Made by a program: the position numbers and the translations under genes
Notes under the pieces: model-generated
Databases searched by the model: none
What the model was told of the DNA's origin: nothing
The model's input: only the letters and a program-made list of their open reading frames with translations
Part shown: positions 10,542-19,182 of the stretch, in pieces
Layout of the letters: each line of letters opens with the position of its first letter
Numbering within the stretch: the first letter of the stretch is position 1
Assembly: GCF_015353075.1 (NCBI RefSeq)
Contig: NZ_CP064188.1
Span: 2,170,001-2,234,000, forward strand
Length of the DNA stretch: 64,000 nt
Source: Rhizobium sp. 007
GTDB taxonomy: Bacteria > Pseudomonadota > Alphaproteobacteria > Rhizobiales > Rhizobiaceae
Direction of reading: 5' to 3'

Positions 10542-11456
10542 TCAAAGCTCCTTGCGGATGTCGACGACGCGCAGGATGGCGGCGACCATCAAGAGCACGA
10601 CGACCAGAAGCACGACCGCATTGGCGGCAGCGGCCGGATACTGCAGCAGCGACATCTGGTTTTTCATCATCAATGCGACCGAAGCGCTCTGGCCACCGGA
10701 CATGACCTGCACGGTCGAAAAATCCGCCATCACCAGCGTCACGACGAAGATCGTACCGATCGCCATGCCGGGTTTTGCAAGCGGGATGACGACGTTCCAG
10801 AGGATTTGCCAGCCGCTGGCACCGGCATCGCGCGCCGCCTCGAACAGCGAGCGGTCGATGCGCATCAGCGTGTTGAAGATCGGCGTCACCATGAAGAGCG
10901 TATAAAGGTGCACCATGGCGAGTACGACGGCGAAATCGGAATAGAGCAACCACTCGATCGGCTGCGGAATGAGGCCCATCTCAATCAGCGTCGTATTGAC
11001 GAGCCCATTGCGGCCGAGCACCGGAATCCACGAGATCATGCGGATGATGTTCGACGTCATGAAGGGGACGGTGCAGACAAGGAAGAGGATCATCTGCGTC
11101 GAGGTCTTGCGGATATGGAAAGCCAGGAAATAGGCGACCCAAAAGCCGATGAGGAGCGTCAGCGCGAAGACGATGACGGTGAATTTGAGCGTGTTAAGGT
11201 AGATCTTCCAGGTGACCCATGAACCGAGCGTCTCGGTATAATTCATGGTGAGGAAGGCGGGATAGAGCCCCGCAAAGTCGTAATCCCAGAAGCTCACGAC
11301 CGCGATCATCGCGATCGGCAGCAGGAAGAAGAAACCGAGGATCAGAAAGAGCGGCAAGGCCTGGAGATAGGAAATCGCAGCCAGCGGCAGGCGAAAGCCG
11401 CCACTTCGAACACGCTCAGCCTTCTCACTGGGTTGTGCGGAAGCGATCGTTGCCAT
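10542..11456 (-). CDS. Spermidine/putrescine-type ABC permease, PotB-like
   Basis: Inner-membrane permease of 304 residues. I start it at 11456 (MATIASAQPS), which has AAGAGGA upstream; the frame is open much further, but the extra sequence is arginine- and serine-rich shadow of the binding-protein gene. A cytoplasmic N-terminus of about 30 residues precedes the first membrane segment (LQALPLFLILGFFFLLP). The EAA loop is FEAARDAGASGWQILWNVVIP. It is followed at once by the PotC-like gene. A 154-bp spacer with hairpins separates it from the binding-protein gene, consistent with unequal expression. Confidence 0.92.
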   Translation of the reverse strand: MATIASAQPSEKAERVRSGGFRLPLAAISYLQALPLFLILGFFFLLPIAMIAVVSFWDYDFAGLYPAFLTMNYTETLGSWVTWKIYLNTLKFTVIVFALTLLIGFWVAYFLAFHIRKTSTQMILFLVCTVPFMTSNIIRMISWIPVLGRNGLVNTTLIEMGLIPQPIEWLLYSDFAVVLAMVHLYTLFMVTPIFNTLMRIDRSLFEAARDAGASGWQILWNVVIPLAKPGMAIGTIFVVTLVMADFSTVQVMSGGQSASVALMMKNQMSLLQYPAAAANAVVLLVVVLLMVAAILRVVDIRKEL

Positions 11457-11610
11457 CTGCCATCCTCTTAGACATTCGCGGAAACCAAAATGGAAGGGAT
11501 CCGAAAGACCCCTCCCCAGCCCTCCCGCAGAAGGAGGGAGTTTTCTGCCGCAACCTCTCCGGTCCGCTCCTCCTGTCGGGAGGGTTGAGGAGACAAGCGC
11601 GGCGAACACC
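11457..11610 (-). other. Intercistronic hairpins between binding-protein and permease genes
   Basis: Two inverted repeats lie in this 154-bp spacer inside the operon. One pairs CCCTCC (11520-11525) with GGAGGG (11533-11538); the other pairs CTCCTC (11567-11572) with GAGGAG (11587-11592). Similar purine/pyrimidine-rich repeats occur between rhizobial transporter genes. They may protect the binding-protein mRNA end or attenuate permease expression. No U-run makes either a standard terminator. Confidence 0.45.
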
Positions 11611-12909
11611 TTATGCGGCGATGAACTCGTTCCAGCGGCGGACCATGTAGCGGTCTTCGTCCATGACCGAGTTCCAGCAGGCAACAGCGCCCATGCGGGC
11701 CTCGAAGGAGCCGCCATCGCGGACGGCGCCGGCCTTCTCCATGACCTTGCCTTCCGGCGAGAGAATATCGCCCTGCGCCGGCTTGCCCTCGATCCAGTAG
11801 CCCCATTCGTCGGCCGACATGAAGCCCTTGGCGGTTTCCATGCAGGCAGAGTAGTAGCCCTGGCGGTTGAGGTAGCCGCCGACCCAGCCGGACGTGTACC
11901 AGTTGATGTACTCGTAGGCGGCGTCGAGCTGAGCGCCCTTGAGGTGCGAGGCAAGGCCGAGACCGCCGCCCCATGCGCGGTAGCCTTCCTTGAGCGGCTG
12001 ATACTTGCAGGCAATACCCTTGGAACGGACAGCGGCAACGGCCGGCGACCACATGGACTGGATGACGACCTCGCCCGACGCCATCAGGTTGACCGACTCG
12101 TCGAAGCTCTTCCAGAAGGCGCGGAACTGGCCTTCGCTCTTTGCCTTGATCAGGAATTCAATCGTCTTGTCGATCTCTTCCTTGGTCATGTTGCCCTTGT
12201 CGGCATATTTGATGTTGCCCATGGCTTCCATGATCATCGCGGCATCCATGATGCCGATCGAGGGAATATTCAGGATCGAGGTCTTGCCCTTGAACTTCGG
12301 ATCCATGATGTCGGCCCAAGTGGTGATCTCGCGGCCGACGAGATCCGGTCGGATGCCCAGGGTGTCGGCGTTGTAAATGGTCGGAACCATCGTCATCCAC
12401 TTCGTCGGCTCCTTGGCGAAGGTCTTGGAATCGGCGCCTTCGACGAAGCCGACCGTATGCGGTGCAGTACCCTGCGCAATGACGCTGTCCGGCTTCATCT
12501 TGCCGTTGATGAAGAGCGGCACGATCTTGTCGAAATATTTCAGCTTCGACGTATCCATCGGCTGAAGGACGCCGGTCGGAAAGACTTTCTTGGCAATCCA
12601 GTATTCGATGTCGGCGATGTCATAGCTGTCCGGCTGGGTGACGGCACGCTGGGCAGCAGCGTCCGAGTCCGTTGCCGTCATCTCAAGCGTGATGCCGAGG
12701 TCCTTCTTGCACTGTTCGGCGATCGCGTTGATATTGGAGACGCCCGTGCCGAACTGGCGAAGCGTGATGCTGGACTGCGCCCAAATCGTCGGAAAGCCGG
12801 TGATCAGGCCCGAGCCGGCGGCCGCACCGATGGCGGCAGCGCCCGTCTTCAAAAGCGAACGGCGGGACATGCCCTTCTCAGTCTTGGTTGTCTTCGTTTC
12901 AGTCGTCAT
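11611..12909 (-). CDS. Tat-exported ABC binding protein, PotD-like
   Basis: Periplasmic substrate-binding protein of 432 residues, extracellular solute-binding family 1 (PotD/PotF side). With the start at 12909 (preceded by GGGGAA) it begins with a twin-arginine signal: S-R-R-S-L-L-K at residues 15-21, then an alanine/glycine-rich hydrophobic stretch and a cut near IWAQ. Use of Tat rather than Sec is common in this rhizobial subfamily and means export after folding. It is the second gene of the operon, after the ATPase. The ligand is probably a small nitrogenous compound, inferred from the family and the racemase. Confidence 0.92.
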   Translation of the reverse strand: MTTETKTTKTEKGMSRRSLLKTGAAAIGAAAGSGLITGFPTIWAQSSITLRQFGTGVSNINAIAEQCKKDLGITLEMTATDSDAAAQRAVTQPDSYDIADIEYWIAKKVFPTGVLQPMDTSKLKYFDKIVPLFINGKMKPDSVIAQGTAPHTVGFVEGADSKTFAKEPTKWMTMVPTIYNADTLGIRPDLVGREITTWADIMDPKFKGKTSILNIPSIGIMDAAMIMEAMGNIKYADKGNMTKEEIDKTIEFLIKAKSEGQFRAFWKSFDESVNLMASGEVVIQSMWSPAVAAVRSKGIACKYQPLKEGYRAWGGGLGLASHLKGAQLDAAYEYINWYTSGWVGGYLNRQGYYSACMETAKGFMSADEWGYWIEGKPAQGDILSPEGKVMEKAGAVRDGGSFEARMGAVACWNSVMDEDRYMVRRWNEFIAA

Positions 12910-12937
12910 GTCAGTTCCCCTTTTTTGATTGCGAAAT

Positions 12938-14023
12938 TCATGCACGGCCGAGGAGGGCGGCATCCTCCAGGGTCCAACTCAAAGACACCGCATCGCCGAT
13001 CGATACGGGTTTGGCGAAGTAATCGCCGTCGCTCGCGATGACCGTGAAGTCGTCACTGCCCGCGCCGATTGCGGTGATCTTCACCGAAGCGCCGCGATAT
13101 TCGATGTTGGAAACCACGCCGTGGAAGCCGAGCGTCTTTTCCACCGGCGCTTCGAGGCGGACGCGATCGGTGCGGATGCCGATATCGATAGGCTCGCCCA
13201 CCTTCCTGCCCTCACCACGCACGGAAAGTGTCTGGCCTTCCGGCACCTTGAGTGTGATCACGCCGCCTTCGGCAGAGACGACGCGACCGGATAGAACGTT
13301 GTGGTCGCCCATGAAACGGGCGACGAAAGCCGTTGCTGGGTGCTCGAACACCTGGCGCGGTGCTGCCGCCTGTTCGATCTTGCCGTCATTCATGACGACA
13401 ATCATGTCGGCAAGCGCCATCGCCTCTTCCTGGCTGTGCGTCACATGGACGAAGGTGATGCCAAGCGTCTTTTGAAGCTTCTTGAGCTCCGCGCGCATCC
13501 GGATCTTCAGGAACGGGTCGAGGGCCGACAAAGGCTCGTCAAGCAGCAGCGCTTCCGGATCGGTGATCAGCGCGCGCGCCAGCGCCACGCGCTGCTGCTG
13601 GCCGCCCGAAAGCTGCGCCGGACGCCTGGTCGCGTAAGCTTCCATCTGCATCAGCTTCAGCATCTCCAGCGCCTTGGCCCGGCGCTCGTCCTTGCCGACC
13701 CCCTTCATCTTCAGGCTGAAGGCAACATTGTCGATAAGGTCCAGATGCGGAAAGAGCGCATACGACTGGAACATCATCGCCGTGCCGCGCTTGGCCGGAG
13801 GAAAGTCGGTCACAACCGTATTGCCAAGGCGGATATCGCCCGACGAGATGCTTTCATGGCCGGCGATCATGCGCAGCGTCGAGGTCTTCCCGCAGCCCGA
13901 TGGGCCGAGGAAGCAGCAATATGATCCAGCCGGAATCTTCAAGCTGATGGCGTGCACAGCAGTTGTCGCGCCATAAACCTTCGAAACGGATGCTATATCG
14001 ATTTCCGCCGCTTTCGACATCAT
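12938..14023 (-). CDS. Spermidine/putrescine-type ABC ATPase, PotA-like
   Basis: Cytoplasmic ATPase of 361 residues. Walker A GPSGCGKT is at 40-47, LSGGQ at 138-142, Walker B LLLDEP at 159-164, and a H-loop THS near 196 in place of the usual THD. A C-terminal TOBE domain follows (roughly 280-355). It is the first gene of the minus-strand transporter operon and is divergent from the GntR gene at 14288, which probably controls it. Two ATGs are adjacent at the start; either could be used. The MFQSYALFPHL Q-loop is standard. Confidence 0.94.
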   Translation of the reverse strand: MMSKAAEIDIASVSKVYGATTAVHAISLKIPAGSYCCFLGPSGCGKTSTLRMIAGHESISSGDIRLGNTVVTDFPPAKRGTAMMFQSYALFPHLDLIDNVAFSLKMKGVGKDERRAKALEMLKLMQMEAYATRRPAQLSGGQQQRVALARALITDPEALLLDEPLSALDPFLKIRMRAELKKLQKTLGITFVHVTHSQEEAMALADMIVVMNDGKIEQAAAPRQVFEHPATAFVARFMGDHNVLSGRVVSAEGGVITLKVPEGQTLSVRGEGRKVGEPIDIGIRTDRVRLEAPVEKTLGFHGVVSNIEYRGASVKITAIGAGSDDFTVIASDGDYFAKPVSIGDAVSLSWTLEDAALLGRA

Positions 14024-14191
14024 GTCTTCCTCTGTTCGAGAAAGTTAATGCATCCGCCGTGCCAGTTTCGTCGCCGGAACCAAACCCCATGAATCGCTGG
14101 GTTTTTTCGGAAGATCCAAGGGCCGCCCCCAATTGCGGCCTTCATCGACTTGCACAGGAAATAGGCTTTTGTCTGCAATTTATGCAAAGAA

Positions 14192-14201
14192 TCGTATACA
14201 A
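14192..14201. promoter_or_regulatory. Candidate GntR (FCD) operator
   Basis: The sequence TCGTATACAA is one mismatch from the palindrome TTGTATACAA used by many FCD-class GntR regulators. It lies in the 264-bp divergent spacer, 87 bp before the GntR gene and about 170 bp before the ATPase gene on the other strand. This is the obvious place for coupled control and self-control. Assignment is by pattern only. Confidence 0.4.
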
Positions 14202-14287
14202 TAGGACCCGTGTTTTGATCGCAAATTCCGTTTAACTTTTCTTCCGAAGCTGTCTATCATCGAGGCGATAATCAGGTATCCGATTTC

Positions 14288-15001
14288 ATGAAGTCCACCT
14301 CTGACGCAGTTCTTTCGGCAGATGATTCAGCCGAGATAAGCACGCAGCAAATTCGCGATGCGATCCGCGATGCGATCGTCGAGCGGCGCCTTTCTCCCGG
14401 CACGAAACTTTCCGAAGGCGATGTCGGAAATCTCTTCAACGTCAGCCGCACGCTTGCCCGCGCCGCGCTCCAGGCCCTGTCCTATGAGGGCCTCGTCAGC
14501 GTGGAGAAGAACCGTGGCGCCTTCGTCGCCTATCCGTCCCCGGACGAGGCCCGTCAGATTTTCGCTGCCCGCCGGCTCGTGGAGCCCGGAATCCTGCGCG
14601 AAGCGGCCGCGCGCATTACACCTTCGCAGATCCAGCATCTGAGGCAGCTTCTATTGGAAGAGGGTCGTCTGATGAGCGAGCGCGGCCAAACAGCGCGACG
14701 CGCAGAAATCAAGGCCTCCGGCGATTTTCACTTAATGCTCGCACAGATTTCCGGCAATGCCATCATGCAGCGCTTCATGGAAGAGCTCGTCGCCCGCTCC
14801 TCGCTTGTCATCGCGCTCTACGGGCAGTCGACCGTATCTAGCTGCGGCCACACAGAGCACGGCGATATCGTTGCGGCTATTGAACACGACGATCTCGATA
14901 CCGCCTGCCGCCTGATGGTGCACCACATTTCTCATATCGAAGCCGATCTGGATCTGCGCGAACGCAAAAGCTTCGGATTGAAGGAAGCCTTTGCGATCTA
15001 G
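14288..15001 (+). CDS. GntR-family transcriptional regulator, FCD type
   Basis: DNA-binding regulator of 237 residues. The winged helix-turn-helix spans about 18-85 (QQIRDAIRDAIVERRLSPGT, then the recognition region FNVSRTLARAALQALSYEGL). The C-terminal helical FCD ligand domain follows, with the metal-binding histidine pattern seen in FHLML and later EHGDIVAAIEHDD and MVHHISH. The recognition helix reads RTLARAAL rather than the common RTPVREAL, so its target may differ slightly. It is divergent from the Pot-like transporter/racemase operon and is its likely regulator; the ligand is probably the transported compound. Confidence 0.9.
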   Translation: MKSTSDAVLSADDSAEISTQQIRDAIRDAIVERRLSPGTKLSEGDVGNLFNVSRTLARAALQALSYEGLVSVEKNRGAFVAYPSPDEARQIFAARRLVEPGILREAAARITPSQIQHLRQLLLEEGRLMSERGQTARRAEIKASGDFHLMLAQISGNAIMQRFMEELVARSSLVIALYGQSTVSSCGHTEHGDIVAAIEHDDLDTACRLMVHHISHIEADLDLRERKSFGLKEAFAI

Positions 15002-15062
15002 GATACAGCCAGCTTGGCGGACGAAGGCGAATAGCGGCTGTCGGAGCATCGCCAACCCGGTT

Positions 15063-16070
15063 TCATTGCGGTGGTCTATCGGCGAAATGAGCCATGGCAA
15101 ATTCCGCCGCATTCTGGTTGGATCTCCTGGCTTGGTCGAGCCAGAACGGAAACAGCGACGCCTCATGGAACAGGCCCGGCACGACGTCGAGCCGCACATC
15201 GACGTTTGCGGCCTTCAGCTTTTCGAAAAGACGCTGAACATCCCCCCGCAAAGCCTCCTTGTCCCCGACCTGCAGCAGGATCGGAGGAAAACCTGAATAA
15301 TCGCTGTTTATCGGCGACACGGTTTGAAGCGAGGGACTCCCCTTCCCCGCATATTCCTTCCCCACCTGCTGCAGCCATTCGCGGCTGACGGAAACCTCGT
15401 CTTCGCCATGCGCCGGAAACCCTGCACCCTCAAAATCGGCAACCGGGCTGATAGCGATCACGGCAGCGGGCTTCTCGCCATTCGTGGCGATCTGGCGAAG
15501 GGACATTTGAAGCGCCAAGGTTCCGCCGACGGAATCGCCGATCACCACAATGTTTGCCGCCTCGTAGCCGGATTCAAGCAGCCAGCGAAATGCGGTTACG
15601 GCATCCTCGACCTGCCTCGGAAAGCGGTATTGAGGCAAAAGCCGATATTCGATCAACAGCACATCGGCAGACGAGGCCTTCGCGAACGACGCGGCGATGT
15701 TGCGATGACTACGCAAGGAGCCGCCATAAAAGCCTCCACCGTGGAGATAGAGGATCGCCCGCCTGCCAAGCGGGTGGTGGAGGCGGGCGGGCCAGATCAA
15801 CTCGCCGTCAACGCCATCGGCATCGACCTGGCGTATCTGCACCCGGGTCGGCTCAGGCGTGGCCCTCATCGCCTCCTCGAAGCGCAGCCTTCGATCGCGA
15901 AAATCACTCTTATCGTCCAGAAGCCGAGCGATGATTTCCTTAGCGCGCGATCGCGGGTCCGACTTTGTTGCGCTGGCGTCGTCGGCATGGGCAATACCGA
16001 TCGGCGATGATACCAGAAGCAAGCATGCCATCGCCCTGCCAGCCAAACCGGTTTTTGATCGCAATGGCAT
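15063..16070 (-). CDS. Secreted alpha/beta-hydrolase, HSL-type esterase
   Basis: Hydrolase of 335 residues of the hormone-sensitive-lipase group. The oxyanion motif is HGGGFYGGS and the nucleophile elbow is GDSVGG; a C-terminal DVVPGLFHEASLF segment supplies the likely catalytic histidine. I start at 16070 (MPLRSKTGLAGRAMACLLLV), preceded by GAGAGGAG; this gives a Sec signal peptide ending near AHADD, so the enzyme is probably periplasmic. The natural ester substrate is unknown. It lies alone between the GntR gene and the EPS locus, oriented opposite to the GntR gene. Confidence 0.88.
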   Translation of the reverse strand: MPLRSKTGLAGRAMACLLLVSSPIGIAHADDASATKSDPRSRAKEIIARLLDDKSDFRDRRLRFEEAMRATPEPTRVQIRQVDADGVDGELIWPARLHHPLGRRAILYLHGGGFYGGSLRSHRNIAASFAKASSADVLLIEYRLLPQYRFPRQVEDAVTAFRWLLESGYEAANIVVIGDSVGGTLALQMSLRQIATNGEKPAAVIAISPVADFEGAGFPAHGEDEVSVSREWLQQVGKEYAGKGSPSLQTVSPINSDYSGFPPILLQVGDKEALRGDVQRLFEKLKAANVDVRLDVVPGLFHEASLFPFWLDQARRSNQNAAEFAMAHFADRPPQ

Positions 16071-16384
16071 GAAACTCCTCTCCATCCTCGCCTCGCCTGA
16101 ATATCAGGGGGCTCGCCAAGACTGTAGCGGCAATTGCTATCGTGTAAAGAAAGGGCAGCAGTTGCCAGGAGTATTTGTCCTAGGCCTGCCGCAAGGGGCG
16201 CTAAGACCACTGGCGCGATACCGACGATCGCGCCGGCGTCGGCAAAATTTTGGCAATGCGGCCACGGCTAATACACCGGTTGCTGTTTGGCCCGTGCAAC
16301 GATCTGCGTCGCTGCAGGCCGGCCGACTCGCCGGCTTGGGAAGGTTCGATACGTTGATCGGAATGATGCATTTCCGTCGATTCT
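16071..16384. other. Intergenic gap with no feature recognised
   Basis: This 314-bp stretch lies between the esterase start and the stop of the Wzy-like gene, both on the minus strand. It should hold the esterase promoter. The open frames across it have no family signal, and I see no clear terminator or repeat. Confidence 0.3.
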
Positions 16385-17623
16385 TCACCAGTCAACTGCT
16401 TTTCGCGGCAGACACTTAATGTTTGGCGTGTCTTGATTGTGCTTTTGGCTTCCCACGACGAAGCCGAGAAGTGCTCCGGTCTTGATCGAAGCATAAGCGT
16501 GCCCGAACAGGCTCGTACTCGCCAAGTATATCAACGCGGCGTTCGTGATAAATGGACGCTCTTTCAAGGACGAGACGCCCGCAGATATGTACAATAGAAG
16601 GACGTACCCCAATATTCCAGAAACCTCTGCAAAGTAGAGAATTGCGCTGTCATTGGCATGGGTTTGATCGAAGCCTCCGAACAGCAGCGTCGTCAAGTCA
16701 GCTTCCCTGAGTTCCTCGAAGGTCCAAGACAACCGTCCCGCCAAGTCGGCAATGTGCTGATCACCAACCGAGGAAAAATGCAAAACCGCTCCACCTGCGA
16801 TCACAAGGAATGGCAGCGCAAGGCCCGCCAATCGCGGCAATCGCGCAAGGACCTGCGCCCCTACCGCAATGACGAGAAGCACCCCCAAGGCGGCTCGAAC
16901 GTCGGACAATATTATGAGCAAGGAGCAGCCAGCGACAGCAAGTATTTTCCTGCCGACTTGAAATCTGTATTCATTCAAATAGAAAATTGCGGCAATACAA
17001 GCGAAGTAACCTAGGGACAGAGGCTCGAGAAAGAGGCCGCTGGCGCGATGCGTAGCGTCGCCCTCCCCCGCCCGCTGGGCACCGAAATAGAAACCTGAGA
17101 CATCGGCCTGGTCATCCATCTTGGCCGCGACCCAGCTTCGTGTATTCGCATAGTAACTCAGGGGATTGACAATCTTGGCATAAACATCCGGCATGACAGT
17201 CTCGAATGTCACCGTAGTCAATACAATTACAAATAGCATATGCATATACCATCTCGGTATTCGCCTGATGGTCGAACCTAAAACAACGAAAAGCGGAATC
17301 ACCGACATGTCATAAAGAATTTTTACATCGGTAGAACCGTGATATATTGTCGATATTACAATGCAGGATACTAGCATAACAAACAATATGACTTGATCGG
17401 CTGTCAAACGAGGTCGCCGCAACACGACCAATGCGGCAGCACAAAGGGTCACAAAAAGCTGCACGGCAACGACGTGGATCTCCTGAATATTTGTGACGAG
17501 ATTGTTGACGATTGCCAGCCCGAAATTCATGACCGTACAAAAAGCTAGGAGAGCGAGCGGAAGAAAATCGCCATCCCACCGAGCCAAGGTGCCTTTCCGA
17601 TCAGCAGCCGGCATGCCACTCAT
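16385..17623 (-). CDS. Wzy/O-antigen-ligase-like polysaccharide polymerase
   Basis: Integral membrane protein of about 412 residues with ten or more hydrophobic segments and a large periplasmic loop around residues 150-205 (SYYANTRSWVAAKMDDQADV onward). This topology, together with the HRASGLFLEPLSLGYFACIA motif common in polymerases and ligases, supports a Wzy role: joining lipid-linked repeat units in the periplasm. The frame opens with TTG at 17647, but an ATG at 17623 with GGAG upstream is better. It sits at the left end of the EPS locus. Sequence conservation in this family is low, so polymerase versus ligase is not certain. Confidence 0.78.
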   Translation of the reverse strand: MSGMPAADRKGTLARWDGDFLPLALLAFCTVMNFGLAIVNNLVTNIQEIHVVAVQLFVTLCAAALVVLRRPRLTADQVILFVMLVSCIVISTIYHGSTDVKILYDMSVIPLFVVLGSTIRRIPRWYMHMLFVIVLTTVTFETVMPDVYAKIVNPLSYYANTRSWVAAKMDDQADVSGFYFGAQRAGEGDATHRASGLFLEPLSLGYFACIAAIFYLNEYRFQVGRKILAVAGCSLLIILSDVRAALGVLLVIAVGAQVLARLPRLAGLALPFLVIAGGAVLHFSSVGDQHIADLAGRLSWTFEELREADLTTLLFGGFDQTHANDSAILYFAEVSGILGYVLLLYISAGVSSLKERPFITNAALIYLASTSLFGHAYASIKTGALLGFVVGSQKHNQDTPNIKCLPRKAVDW

Positions 17624-17664
17624 TATATAAAGCTCCGTGACAACCAAAATGGTTCACGCGACCG

Positions 17665-17916
17665 TCAATCGGTCTTGTCGGTCTTCCGAATTGCACTGAG
17701 TGCCCACCCGCTGAAAAAGAACGAAACAAGGAGAATGGCAGGTGCTCCAGTGGATGTGATGATGATGTTGAGACGATAGTCGCTGAAAAGCAAGCGCGCT
17801 ATACTTCCCAGCAGCAAAACCGTAGCGATGTTCACGCAGGACATCGCTGAGAGCCTAAGAACCGCAGCGATAATCCCACCAATGCAGGACGCAATTAGAA
17901 GCCAGTACGTTCCCAT
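17665..17916 (-). CDS. Small hydrophobic membrane protein, unknown function
   Basis: Protein of 83 residues if started at 17916 (MGTYWLLIASCIGG, with AAGG upstream); an open frame continues to 18003 without a good ribosome site. It has two or three membrane segments (WLLIASCIGGIIAAVLRL, INIATVLLLGSIARLLF-like and ILLVSFFFSGWAL) and a short charged tail, RKTDKTD. It lies 41 bp before the Wzy-like gene on the same strand and is probably co-transcribed. I do not recognise a family; a small helper of the polymerase is one guess from position only. Confidence 0.6.
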   Translation of the reverse strand: MGTYWLLIASCIGGIIAAVLRLSAMSCVNIATVLLLGSIARLLFSDYRLNIIITSTGAPAILLVSFFFSGWALSAIRKTDKTD

Positions 17917-18002
17917 GACCTGAGCCTTGTCGTGCCGCATGTCGAACGGCGCACGCACTTGATTGCTAAGGTGCATATTCAACGTCCGGCACGATGCATG
18001 CA

Positions 18003-18443
18003 TTAGCGTGACGGCGCAATGGTCGTTCTCATCCGGCCCGATGAATACGCCCGTCCCGCCGATTGCAGACGACGAGCTCGAAGGACTGCGTGGGCATGCG
18101 CAACTGGCCCGGCAATCTCTCCGAACGACAGACGCGCGCAGTCCGGCAGGCTCCTAAGCGTCCCCGACACGGGCTTTGGCGGCGCGAGGACGGGCGAACT
18201 AAAGGTCGGCGTGACGCCAGTCGCCGATGATTGGGCGCGAACGCGTTTGACCCAAGCGATCGTTCGTTCGACCCCTGTCGGATAGCTCAATGTTGCATCG
18301 GGCGATGCGCGGGAGGATGCTGCCTTGGCGCAGGTCGTGGCGTCAGCGTGAAAGACATAGCCCTTGTTGGCGTAAAACTCGTCGGGCTGACGGCGCACCG
18401 CCCTTGGCCACAGCGAACAATCGATCCCCGTATGGCTAACCAA
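18003..18443 (-). other. Uncertain 146-residue reading frame between membrane gene and IS remnant
   Basis: A reverse-strand frame spans this 441-bp stretch. Near its N-terminus it reads LWPRAVRRQPDEFYANKGYV, which loosely recalls small secreted rhizobial proteins with a DEFYA..GY core, but the rest is serine/alanine/arginine-rich and low in family signal. There is no clear ribosome-binding site. It ends at the insertion-sequence remnant, so it may be the broken end of a former gene. I do not assign a function. Confidence 0.22.
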
Positions 18444-18451
18444 AGCTTATG

Positions 18452-18819
18452 CTAGGCTCTGTTGACAAAGTGCGGAAGCCAGATTTTTGCGGCGGCCAGA
18501 GCGAGGAAGCCTGCATATGAAGTTCTGGTCTTATCGTAACGTGTAAGAAATCTGACGAAACTGCTTTATCCTGTTGAACATTCGCTCGATGCGGTTGCGG
18601 TCTTTATAAACTCGGTAGTCGCAGGTGGCGGGTCCTTCCGCGTTGAGCGAGGCGGAATGACAAGCTCCTGGCGAATGGCGTCAGCATCGTATCCCTTATC
18701 GGCGAGCATTCGGCGCGATCGATTTACCGGCATGGCGAGAAGATCGGGAACAGCACTGTAGTCGGATGTTTCACCGCCCGTTAGGACAAAGCCGAGAGGG
18801 CGTCCCTGACCGTCTGCAC
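18452..18819 (-). mobile_element. IS5-family (IS427-like) remnant, copy 1
   Basis: This 368-bp segment is nearly identical to 20410-20796. Read on the minus strand it encodes the C-terminal part of an IS5-family DDE transposase. It starts at an end sequence TAGGCTCTG and is cut off at 18819 in the middle of the transposase, where the DUF1185 remnant begins. Compared with copy 2 it lacks 21 bases after 18662 and has a one-base indel near 18546. It cannot encode an active enzyme. Confidence 0.85.
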
Positions 18820-19140
18820 CGTGTATGCAGGGCTGGCGATGATTTGTACGTCTTCGATTGGATTCATCGCTACGACGACGACCGTGAATTGCTCGGCAAA
18901 GGCGCGGCCCTGATCCCGTCTGCGAAGAAGCGCTGCGGCCTGGGCGGCGAGCTTGACGTGCCGCTCGGCCACGAGGACGCTGCCTATGTGCGCAGCCGTT
19001 TCGACGCCGTGGAGGTGCGCGTGCCCGACGCTCCAGGCGGCCTCGAGATCATGGTCGTCATCATCGTCACCGACAGCGGCCGTCCCCTGCCGCGTGTCGG
19101 GGGCACGGCCGAGATCAAGGGCGGGGACGGACTGCGCTAA
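18820..19140 (+). pseudogene. C-terminal remnant of a DUF1185 'amino acid synthesis' family gene
   Basis: The plus-strand frame encodes about 100 residues matching the C-terminal half of DUF1185 (PF06684) proteins: ALIPSAKKRCGLGGELDVPL, AAYVRSRFDAVEVRVPDAPG and SGRPLPRVGG, ending at a natural stop. The N-terminal half is missing because the frame is fused directly to the truncated insertion sequence at 18819. It therefore has no start of its own. Family members are often found with flavin-reductase-like and racemase-like genes, like those at 8361-9717, but a common origin here is only a guess. Confidence 0.75.
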
Positions 19141-19182
19141 AACGAAGGACCGAGCCGGGGCCGCGCACCGCTGAGGGTTCGC

